Assembly: GCA_003151895.1 (NCBI GenBank)
Contig: PLYX01000172.1
Location: 435 to 5,800, forward strand
DNA length: 5,366 nt
Direction: 5' to 3'
DNA from: Solirubrobacterales bacterium
GTDB taxonomy: Bacteria; Actinomycetota; Thermoleophilia; Solirubrobacterales; Solirubrobacteraceae
The notes under the pieces are model-generated. The model was not told the origin of the DNA. It saw only the letters and a list, made by a program, of their open reading frames with translations, and made no database searches. A program made the translations under genes and the position numbers. This document shows positions 1 to 5,366 of the stretch, piece by piece (the stretch's first letter is position 1; each line of letters opens with the position of its first letter).

Positions 1-1136
1 AGCGCTACCCGCAACTCGCCGAGGAATGGGATCTGGCCTGGTCGGGTCGCCTGTGCGACGGCTGGGAGAGGGCGCTGCCGAGCTTCCCCGCAGGCGAGCA
101 GATCGCGACCCGCTCCGCCGGGCAGAAGGTGATGGCGGCGCTCAACTCCTTTGCGCCCACGATGGTCGGTGGCGCCGCCGACCTCGTCGAGTCCACCAAG
201 ACCGTGTTCGATGGCTCAGGCGTTTACTCGCGCGCGCACACGGGCCGCAACGTCCCGTTCGGCATCCGCGAGCATGCGATGGGCGCAATCGTCAACGGAC
301 TCGCCGCCCACGGCGCGATGGTGAAGCCGTACGGGTCGACGTTCCTGATCTTCTCCGACTACATGCGCCCGAGCGTGCGCCTCTCCGCGCTGATGGGGCT
401 CCCGGTCATGTGGGTGTGGACACACGACTCCGTGGGCCTCGGTGAGGACGGTCCCACCCACCAGCCGGTCGAGCACTACGCGGCGCTGCGCGCCATCCCA
501 CGCCTGTGGGTGATCCGCCCGGCCGACGCGAACGAGACCGTGGTCGCTTGGCGCGTGGCGCTGGAACGAAAGGACGGCCCGGTGGCGCTCTTGCTTTCGC
601 GGCAGAACCTGCCGGTGCTCGACCGCTCCGGGATGGGCGCCGCGGACGGCTTGGAGCGCGGGGGCTATGTGTTGTGGGACTCCTCGTCGGACTGCTCCCC
701 GACGCGCGAGCCCGACGGTTCCGGCGATGGAGCGTCCTCCTCCGAGGGAGGCTCCGGGGGCTCCTCGGCCGGCCGGGACCCCGAGCTGGTCCTGATCGCC
801 ACCGGCTCGGAGGTCGCGCCGACGCTCCAAGCGGGACGCGATCTCGCGGCGCAAGACACCCGCGTGCGGGTCGTCTCGATGCCGTGCATGGAGCTCTTCG
901 AAGCCCAGTCGTCGGACTACCGCGACAGCGTCATCCCTCGCGGGGTCGCCGCGCGCCTGGCCGTCGAGGCGGGGGTGAGCATGAGCTGGTGGAAGTGGGT
1001 CGGTGACGGCGGCGACGTGCTCGGGATCGATCGCTTCGGCGCCTCCGCCCCGGGTCCGACGGTCCTTGAGGAGCTCGGCTTCACCCCAGAGTCGATCCTT
1101 GCCCGCGCCCGCGCCCTGCTCGGGCGCGGAGGCTGA
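1..1136 (+). CDS. tkt: Transketolase, C-terminal part (5' end outside window)
   Basis: Thiamine-diphosphate enzyme that moves two-carbon ketol units between sugar phosphates in the non-oxidative pentose phosphate pathway; cytosolic. The reading frame is open from base 3 and ends at TGA 1134-1136, so about 377 residues are present: the end of the linker after the N-terminal ThDP domain, the pyrimidine-binding domain and the C-terminal domain. Visible signatures are VGGAADL (about 165-185), GIREHAMGAIVNGLAAHG, whose Glu (codon 270-272) matches the conserved ThDP-contacting Glu (yeast Glu418), THDSVGLGEDGPTHQP with both conserved His and the Asp (yeast His469, Asp477, His481), and LLSRQNLP with the phosphate-binding Arg (yeast Arg528). 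The C-terminal domain shows LVLIATGSEV and a final FGASAPGPTVLEELGF. Unusual is a Ser/Gly/Asp-rich insert of about 30 residues between the two domains (681-773). tal follows after 84 bases on the same strand. Confidence 0.96.
   Translation, partial: RYPQLAEEWDLAWSGRLCDGWERALPSFPAGEQIATRSAGQKVMAALNSFAPTMVGGAADLVESTKTVFDGSGVYSRAHTGRNVPFGIREHAMGAIVNGLAAHGAMVKPYGSTFLIFSDYMRPSVRLSALMGLPVMWVWTHDSVGLGEDGPTHQPVEHYAALRAIPRLWVIRPADANETVVAWRVALERKDGPVALLLSRQNLPVLDRSGMGAADGLERGGYVLWDSSSDCSPTREPDGSGDGASSSEGGSGGSSAGRDPELVLIATGSEVAPTLQAGRDLAAQDTRVRVVSMPCMELFEAQSSDYRDSVIPRGVAARLAVEAGVSMSWWKWVGDGGDVLGIDRFGASAPGPTVLEELGFTPESILARARALLGRGG
681..773 (+). other. Ser/Gly-rich low-complexity insert inside transketolase
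   Basis: Thirty-one codons, about half Ser or Gly, with several Asp/Glu and one Cys, lie between the strand ending GGYVLWD and the strand starting PELVLIATGSE. In transketolases I know, these two elements are joined by only a few residues, so this looks like a linker expansion at the junction of the pyrimidine and C-terminal domains. The reading frame is intact and conserved motifs resume immediately after, so it is not a frameshift scar. Its effect, if any, is unknown; a surface-exposed flexible loop is the simplest reading. Confidence 0.7.
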
Positions 1137-1220
1137 TGGCGCAAAGCTCCCTTCTTTACCCCTGATGGAACAGCAAATCCAAAAAATAAATTGAACACAA
1201 CGCGCTTCTCAGGAGGCCAG
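1137..1220 (+). promoter_or_regulatory. AT-rich tkt-tal spacer, possible tal promoter
   Basis: This gap separates the tkt stop from the tal ATG. Bases 1141-1200 contain 37 A/T of 60 by my count, against strongly GC-rich flanks, and include a run of A at 1181-1186. A weak promoter reading is CTGATG (1162-1167), a 19-base spacer and TAAATT (1187-1192), which would start transcription near 1199 and leave a short leader holding the ribosome site. Both hexamers match the sigma-70 consensus poorly, so the promoter is only a possibility; tkt read-through could equally serve tal. No U-tract terminator is present. Confidence 0.3.
1211..1216 (+). promoter_or_regulatory. Ribosome binding site of tal
   Basis: A perfect AGGAGG lies four bases before ATG 1221. 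It decides the start: the frame is open further upstream to a TTG at 1191, but that start would put this Shine-Dalgarno inside the coding sequence and add ten residues that do not belong to the family. Confidence 0.85.
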
Positions 1221-2378
1221 ATGCCGTCTCCCACCCTCTCCCCACTTCACAGGCTCTCCGCGCTCGGCCAGAGCGTGTGGATCGACTTCCTCTCGCGTGA
1301 AGCGATCAGAGGCGGACACCTGCAGCGGTTGATCGACGAGGACTCGGTGGTCGGCGCCACGTCGAACCCCACGATCTTCCAGAAGGCGATGGGCGCGGGG
1401 GAGGCCTACGACGAGCAGATGCGCACCCTGAAGGGCACCCCCCATGACGGAGGGCAGGCAAGCGAGCTCGGCTCAAGCGATGTCGAGCAGATCTTCTGGG
1501 CGTTGGCGGAGCAGGACATCTCCGAGGCGTGCGACGTGTTCCGCCCCACCTGGGATCAGGGGCTCGGACGCGACGGATACGTCTCACTGGAGGTCGATCC
1601 GCGTCTGGCGTACGACTCGCTGCAGACCTTCCGCGAGGCGATGCGCCTGCACAAGGCGGTCGACCGCCCGAACCTGCTCGTCAAGATCCCCGCGACCAAG
1701 CCGGGGCTCGCCGCGATCGAGGACGTCATCTCCAAGGGCCACTCGATCAACGTTACGCTGATCTTCTCGCTGAAACGCTACGAGGAGGTCGCCGAGTCCT
1801 TCCTTCGCGGACTGGAGCGCCTCGTCGCGGAGGGCGGGGATCCGAGCAAGGTCGCCTCGGTGGCGAGCTTCTTCGTCTCGCGCATCGACACGGAGGCCGA
1901 CAGGCGCCTGGATGAATTGGATCCCGCCCACCCACACGACGACTTGAAGGGGCGTCTCGCCGTGGCCAACGCCAAGCTCGCCTACCGCCACTATGAGCAC
2001 ATCTTCCAGGGCCCCCGCTGGGACTACCTGGCGGGCAAGGGCGCCACGCCGCAGAGGGTCCTGTGGGCGTCCACGTCAACCAAGAACCCCGACTACCCCG
2101 ACACGTTGTATGTGGACGAGCTGATCGGGCCCGACACGATCAACACGATGCCGGAGGAGACCATCAGGGCCTTCCAGGACCACGGCAGCCCGCGGCCGTC
2201 GCTGCACGAGGGGCTCGCCGAGGCGCAGGCGGTGCTCGACGAGCTCGCCAACGTCGGGGTCTCCTACGACGACGTCACCGACACGCTCGAGCGCGAGGGG
2301 GTCGAGAAGTTCGAAGACTCCTTCCGTGAGCTGCTCGACTCGCTCGCGGCGAAGCTGGGAGCGCTCGCGCTAGCCTGA
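1221..2378 (+). CDS. tal: Transaldolase
   Basis: Transfers a dihydroxyacetone unit from sedoheptulose 7-phosphate to glyceraldehyde 3-phosphate through a Schiff base; non-oxidative pentose phosphate pathway, cytosol. The 385-residue protein is a single TIM barrel, close in length and sequence to actinobacterial Tal (about 370 residues) and lacking the fused phosphoglucose isomerase domain some bacteria carry. Residues counted from ATG 1221: Asp22 in VWIDFLSR (position of the acid/base Asp17 of E. coli TalB), Asn49 in ATSNPTIFQKA, the Schiff-base Lys155 in NLLVKIPATKPGL (codon 1683-1685), INVTLIFSLKRY, and Arg221 in SVASFFVSRIDTEAD, the likely phosphate-binding Arg. LWASTSTKNPDYPDTLYVDEL and NTMPEETI are also typical. 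The ATG is fixed by AGGAGG at 1211-1216. It follows tkt on the same strand, so the two enzymes that share intermediates are probably co-expressed. The next gene begins four bases after the stop. Confidence 0.97.
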   Translation: MPSPTLSPLHRLSALGQSVWIDFLSREAIRGGHLQRLIDEDSVVGATSNPTIFQKAMGAGEAYDEQMRTLKGTPHDGGQASELGSSDVEQIFWALAEQDISEACDVFRPTWDQGLGRDGYVSLEVDPRLAYDSLQTFREAMRLHKAVDRPNLLVKIPATKPGLAAIEDVISKGHSINVTLIFSLKRYEEVAESFLRGLERLVAEGGDPSKVASVASFFVSRIDTEADRRLDELDPAHPHDDLKGRLAVANAKLAYRHYEHIFQGPRWDYLAGKGATPQRVLWASTSTKNPDYPDTLYVDELIGPDTINTMPEETIRAFQDHGSPRPSLHEGLAEAQAVLDELANVGVSYDDVTDTLEREGVEKFEDSFRELLDSLAAKLGALALA

Positions 2379-2382
2379 GGCA

Positions 2383-3399
2383 GTGGAGCAGCTTGACGCC
2401 AACGTTCCGCGACCGGGCTCCGAACGAGGTGCGTGGGCGGTCGCTATAGCTCTCGGTGTGCTCGGCGCCGGTGTGCTCGCGCTAGCGTTGAGCGGTGCCG
2501 TGGGTCGGGTCGCGTCACCAGCGAGCGCAGCGGGACCGCCGCCGGTGATCGCCGCCACCCCGACACCCGTGCCCGGCGCAACGGCGCCGGTCAGCGACAT
2601 CACGGCGACCGGGACCGGCTCGCGGTTGGTGGGGAGATCCCCCGGCAGCTCCGTCTCACGCTCGCGCGGGGGCGCTCACGCGATCGTGGGAGACCCGTCG
2701 GCCGTGCAGGCGCACCGCGACCTCGCGTTGTATGAAGCTCAGACGAGCACCCACATCGCGGAGCGCTGGATGCAGGGCTTCTACCCGATCTACGCCGCCG
2801 CCCAACGCACGTTCGGGGTCAACTGGCTGCTGATCGCATCGATCCACAAGCAGGAGTCGGCCTTCTCGACCGCGCCGACCACATACGAAGGCCTCAACTT
2901 CGCTGGCTGCTGCGGAGGGCCGATGCAATTCAACGTCACCAACGGGGGGGCGGGCATCTCATCCACGTGGGCGCTCGTCAACAACTCCTACCGCTATGGG
3001 GCGCGTCCCGCCTCCTACGACCACATGATCGCCAAGCACCCGTCGATCTACGACGACTTCGACTCGATCATGGCCGCCGCTCACCTGCTGTCCGCCGACG
3101 GCGCCGGCTACGCGCTCGACGGCGCCGCCTGGAACGCCGCGTATGACTACTACGGCCACGACGCCACCGGCGTCACCTACGCCGACCAGGTGCTCGCCCG
3201 CGCGATCGGCTGGTCTCAGCACGGGTTCTGCATCAACTGCGGGATCGAACAGGCGATGGTGCAAGCGGTGCATGCCGCCTACGGCGCCCCGGTGGCGGCC
3301 TCTTACGAAACCGCCATACCCAAAGGGCACACGGCCGTCGCGCGTAAGCCTAAGCCGCGTCCGCCTGGGCGATCAGCTCACCGGCGACGCGGTCGGTAG
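2383..3399 (+). CDS. Secreted/membrane-anchored lytic transglycosylase-like protein
   Basis: Probable peptidoglycan-cleaving enzyme acting outside the membrane. The 338-residue protein has a short N-terminus with Arg, one hydrophobic segment (about residues 17-40) and a small-residue stretch ending ASAA (47-50) that could be a signal peptidase site; otherwise the segment is an anchor. A Pro/Thr/Ser/Gly-rich, probably disordered linker fills 51-100. The catalytic domain (about 115-280) resembles the SLT lysozyme-like fold: VNWLLIASIHKQESAF supplies the likely catalytic Glu158, and GPMQF (179-183) matches the family's G-x-MQ motif. Paired Cys176-Cys177 and a CxxC at 283-286 may form disulfides. 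The tail (321-338) is very basic. The start is GTG, four bases after the tal stop, with only a GAGG (2377-2380) two bases away, too close for a good ribosome site, so translation may rely on coupling to tal. The last 50 bases overlap the convergent ACAD gene. Family is fairly sure; substrate and biological role are not. Confidence 0.8.
   Translation: MEQLDANVPRPGSERGAWAVAIALGVLGAGVLALALSGAVGRVASPASAAGPPPVIAATPTPVPGATAPVSDITATGTGSRLVGRSPGSSVSRSRGGAHAIVGDPSAVQAHRDLALYEAQTSTHIAERWMQGFYPIYAAAQRTFGVNWLLIASIHKQESAFSTAPTTYEGLNFAGCCGGPMQFNVTNGGAGISSTWALVNNSYRYGARPASYDHMIAKHPSIYDDFDSIMAAAHLLSADGAGYALDGAAWNAAYDYYGHDATGVTYADQVLARAIGWSQHGFCINCGIEQAMVQAVHAAYGAPVAASYETAIPKGHTAVARKPKPRPPGRSAHRRRGR
3350..3399. 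other. Convergent coding overlap (tail to tail)
   Basis: The plus-strand transglycosylase gene runs to TAG 3397-3399, while the minus-strand ACAD gene ends at TAG reading 3352-3350, so 50 bases code on both strands. On the plus strand they give the Lys/Arg/Pro-rich tail; on the minus strand they give the end of the last ACAD helix. TAA triplets at 3345 and 3351 are out of the plus-strand gene's frame. There is no room for an intergenic terminator. Confidence 0.8.
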
Positions 3400-4492
3400 C
3401 GGCCGCCGTGCCGCCGAGCAGGCGCCTCGATAGCTGGGCGCGGCGGAAGTACAGCGGCGCGTCGTGCTCCCAGGTTGCGCCGATGCCGCCGTGCACGGAG
3501 ATCATCGTGCGTGCGCCATGGTCGAGCGCCCGTCCAGCGACCGAGCGCGCCGCGCTCGCCGCGAGCGGGAACTCCGCCGGCGCGCCGTTGCGCGACCAGC
3601 CCGCGTAGTAGAGCAGCGAGCGCCCGTTCTCGAGCTGGCGCAGCACCTCGGTGAGCGAATGCTTGACAGCCTGGTAGGAGCCGATCGCCCGTCCGAACGT
3701 GTGGCGCTCCTTGGCGTAGGCGACCGACATCTCGAGCGCCGTCTCGACGCTGCCGAGCGACTCGGCGGCGATTAGCGCCTGCGCCAGGTGCCAGGCGCCG
3801 GCTAGAGACTCTTCGGGGGCGTCGAGCACGGTGGCGGGCACCTGGCGCAGCGTGACGTGCCCGAGCGAGCGGGTGGCGTCGTAGCGGTGCACCTCCTCGA
3901 TCGACACGCCACCGGCGGAGGCCTCGATCGCGACGCCGACGGGCCTACCGTCCAGCAGCGCAACGCCCACGAGCAGGTCGGCTCCGGGAGCGTCGGGCAC
4001 GAACGCGAACGTGCCGCTCACGAGCGCCCCGCCCTTGCCGTCGTCAGTCGCCTGCGGGGCCGAGGGGCGCGTGCTTCCGTGCGCCGGGTCCACCGTCCAT
4101 CCGCCCGCCAGGTCGTTCGGGGGCATCGTCGGCAGGTAGGCCGCGCGACGCTCCCCGCTCGCGAGCGGCTCGAGCAGCGCGGACCCGGCGGGCGCGGCGC
4201 CGAGGATCGCCGTTGCCGGCAGGTGCCCGAGCAAGGCGACGGGTGCGAGCACGCGACCGCACTCGCCGAGCACGAGCATCGCGTCAAATGCGTCGAGTCC
4301 GGCGCCGCCGTGGGCCTCGTCGATCAGCAGGCCCGGCCAACCGGCCTCGCACGCCGCCGGCCACATGTCGGGCAGCGCGCCGGCGTCGCCGTCGAGCGCC
4401 TCGCGCGCCGCCTCCAGCGTCTTTACGCGCGAGAGCGTCCCGCGGGCCGCCTCGCGCAGGAACTCCTGCTCGTCTGAGAGTGCGAGGTTCAT
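3350..4492 (-). CDS. Acyl-CoA dehydrogenase family protein, probable non-catalytic partner subunit
   Basis: FAD-dependent alpha,beta-dehydrogenation of an acyl-CoA, probably together with the neighbouring ACAD. The 380-residue protein has normal family length: N-terminal helical domain from MNLALSDEQEFLREAARG, a divergent middle beta domain (about 115-225) without the usual TEPxAGSD or WxTN motifs and with a low-complexity stretch near 135-160, and a clear C-terminal helical domain. The latter has AYAKERHTFG (259-267) and Gln274 in SYQAVKH, the standard FAD-contacting Arg-x-Thr-Phe-Gly and Gln, plus HGGIGATWEHD (334-344). Residues aligning with both known catalytic-base positions are not Glu: Ala237 at the isovaleryl/long-chain type position and Gly360 at the medium-chain type position. 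This suggests it supplies FAD-binding surface rather than chemistry. Its ATG overlaps the upstream ACAD stop (ATGA), so the pair is translationally coupled. Substrate is unknown; fatty, branched or sterol side-chain acyl-CoAs are all possible. Confidence 0.9.
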   Translation of the reverse strand: MNLALSDEQEFLREAARGTLSRVKTLEAAREALDGDAGALPDMWPAACEAGWPGLLIDEAHGGAGLDAFDAMLVLGECGRVLAPVALLGHLPATAILGAAPAGSALLEPLASGERRAAYLPTMPPNDLAGGWTVDPAHGSTRPSAPQATDDGKGGALVSGTFAFVPDAPGADLLVGVALLDGRPVGVAIEASAGGVSIEEVHRYDATRSLGHVTLRQVPATVLDAPEESLAGAWHLAQALIAAESLGSVETALEMSVAYAKERHTFGRAIGSYQAVKHSLTEVLRQLENGRSLLYYAGWSRNGAPAEFPLAASAARSVAGRALDHGARTMISVHGGIGATWEHDAPLYFRRAQLSRRLLGGTAAATDRVAGELIAQADAA

Positions 4493-5366
4493 GCCGCCGC
4501 TCCTTCCTTGGAGCGCAGCTCCGAGAACGGGATCCCCTTGTCCAGGCGCGGCTCGGGTGGCAGTCCGAGCACGCGCTCGCCGACCGTGTTGCGCAGGATC
4601 TCCTCAGTGCCGCCGGCCGACTTCAGCCCGGGCAGGAACGAGATCATGTAGGCCCACTCGCTGCCCTCGCCGAGCGCGTCGGGGCCGACCACGTCGGCGA
4701 TCAGGTCACCGGCTTTGATCGCCCCGTTGACGATCGTCACCTTCGCGAGGCCCGCCTCGGGCCCTGGGATCTGGCCTTTCTGCAGGGCGGTGAGCGTTCG
4801 ATAGCCGGTGAAGCGCACCGCGAGCAGCTCGCTTGAGATCTCGCCGAGCTGCCTGCGCACCTCGGGGTCGCGCCGGGCGTGAACGTCTGAGGCGATGCCC
4901 TTGGCGAAGCGCACCGAGTTGTAGCCGAGCCCCTCGCCGCCGAGCCCGATCGTGACGCGCTCGAACATGAGCGTGGTGAGCGCCGTGCCCCAGCCGTTGC
5001 CCACACCGCCGACGACAGCGTCGGCGTCGAGCGCGACGTCGTCGAAGAAGACCTCGTTGAACTCCGCCTCGCCGGAGATCTGCCGCAGGCCGCGGATCGT
5101 CACGCCGGGGGCGTCGATCGGCACGATGAACATGGTCAGGCCCTTGTGCTTGTGCTGCTCTGGATCGGTGCGGGCGAGCAGCAGGCCGTAGGAGGAGAAC
5201 TGGGCGTTGGTGGTCCACACCTTCTGGCCGCTCAATCGCCAAGTGCCGTCCTCGGCCTGGCGCGCACGGGCCTGCACCGCGGCGAGGTCCGAGCCGGCGG
5301 CCGGCTCGGAGAAAAGCTGGCACCACACCTCGTCGCCGTGGAGCATCGGGCCGAGGTAGCGCGACT
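4489..5366 (-). CDS. Acyl-CoA dehydrogenase, probable catalytic subunit (N-terminus outside window)
   Basis: Catalyses FAD-linked introduction of an alpha,beta double bond into an acyl-CoA. The frame is still open at the right edge (SRYLGPMLHGDEVW is readable, and the Met at 5346 is internal), so about 290 residues are present and the N-terminal helical domain is missing. Visible are WCQLFSEPAAGSDLA, the FAD/substrate loop, VWTTNAQ, the beta-domain strand GEAEFNEVFFDDV, and the end SFLPGLKSAGGTEEILRN followed by GERVLGLP. In TLMFERVTIG the Glu (codon 4962-4960) aligns with the catalytic Glu of isovaleryl-CoA dehydrogenase and LCAD, while the MCAD-type Glu position is Gly in AGGTEE. The usual Arg-x-Thr-Phe-Gly FAD motif is replaced by a stretch around ARRDPEVRRQLGE. 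This mirrors the downstream gene, so the two probably form one mixed enzyme. Similar proteins are often named FadE in mycobacteria; the exact subfamily and substrate cannot be told from this sequence. Confidence 0.92.
   Translation of the reverse strand, partial: SRYLGPMLHGDEVWCQLFSEPAAGSDLAAVQARARQAEDGTWRLSGQKVWTTNAQFSSYGLLLARTDPEQHKHKGLTMFIVPIDAPGVTIRGLRQISGEAEFNEVFFDDVALDADAVVGGVGNGWGTALTTLMFERVTIGLGGEGLGYNSVRFAKGIASDVHARRDPEVRRQLGEISSELLAVRFTGYRTLTALQKGQIPGPEAGLAKVTIVNGAIKAGDLIADVVGPDALGEGSEWAYMISFLPGLKSAGGTEEILRNTVGERVLGLPPEPRLDKGIPFSELRSKEGAAA
4500..4505 (-). promoter_or_regulatory. Ribosome binding site of downstream ACAD gene
   Basis: On the minus strand AAGGAG, inside a longer AAGGAAGGAG, lies seven bases before the ATG at 4492-4490. 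It sits within the last codons of the upstream ACAD gene and, with the ATGA overlap, supports this start and coupled translation. Confidence 0.75.

Noticed and set aside
681..773. Frameshift or pseudogene in tkt
   Set aside because: Conserved transketolase motifs continue in the same frame on both sides, so the segment is an in-frame insert.
216..854. Long minus-strand open frame opposite tkt
   Set aside because: Arg/His/Ala-rich translation without recognisable motifs, fully antisense to strongly conserved transketolase; typical of GC-rich shadow frames.
1191..1220. Upstream TTG start adding ten residues to transaldolase
   Set aside because: The added stretch contains the AGGAGG ribosome site for ATG 1221, and family N-termini begin near the ATG.
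3857..4477. Long plus-strand open frame opposite the downstream ACAD gene
   Set aside because: Low-complexity Arg/Ala/Gly composition, no ribosome site or motif seen, and the opposite strand holds clear ACAD sequence.
4489..4492. Fusion or sequencing error joining the two ACAD genes
   Set aside because: The ATGA overlap with a good ribosome site before it is a standard coupled-gene junction, and the downstream protein begins with a proper ACAD N-terminus.
4706..5326. Long minus-strand frame overlapping the upstream ACAD gene in another phase
   Set aside because: Arg-rich out-of-frame reading of the same strand as a well-recognised ACAD; a shadow.
1..5366. tRNA, rRNA, CRISPR array, insertion sequence, phage or defence genes
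   Set aside because: No tRNA-like cloverleaf, regularly spaced repeat, transposase or integrase motif, or terminal inverted repeat was seen on either strand by eye.

Overview
The window is GC-rich, uninterrupted bacterial DNA in which almost every base is coding. Gene content and style suggest an actinobacterium: an actinobacterial-type single-domain transaldolase next to transketolase, a secreted transglycosylase with a Cys-Cys-Gly-Gly-Pro-Met-Gln signature, and paired acyl-CoA dehydrogenase genes. My guess is a deep-branching high-GC class such as Thermoleophilia (Solirubrobacterales). That placement is inference from recalled family resemblance; no database was searched.

Left half, plus strand: the 3' part of a transketolase gene (tkt, entering from the left edge), an 84-base gap that is unusually AT-rich for this DNA, a complete transaldolase gene (tal), and, only four bases after tal, a gene for a membrane-anchored or secreted lytic-transglycosylase-like protein. 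Tkt and Tal together form the non-oxidative branch of the pentose phosphate pathway, interconverting C3 to C7 sugar phosphates. The third gene acts on the cell wall outside the membrane and has no obvious metabolic link to the first two. It sits where actinobacteria often carry pgi, zwf or opcA.

Right half, minus strand: two acyl-CoA dehydrogenase (ACAD) genes transcribed leftwards. The upstream one enters from the right edge without its N-terminus, and its stop codon overlaps the start codon of the second in an ATGA junction. The two proteins look complementary. The upstream one keeps the FAD/substrate-loop motifs and a candidate catalytic Glu but lacks the usual Arg-x-Thr-Phe-Gly FAD motif. 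The downstream one has that motif but no Glu at either known catalytic-base position. This is the pattern expected of a mixed (alpha2beta2-type) ACAD as described for mycobacterial FadE pairs.

The two blocks converge, and the last 50 bases of the transglycosylase gene overlap the last 50 bases of the downstream ACAD gene. No tRNA, rRNA, CRISPR array, insertion sequence or phage gene is visible. I see no clearly new system. The points most worth checking are a Ser/Gly-rich insert in transketolase, the split ACAD pair, and the cell-wall gene tucked behind tal.
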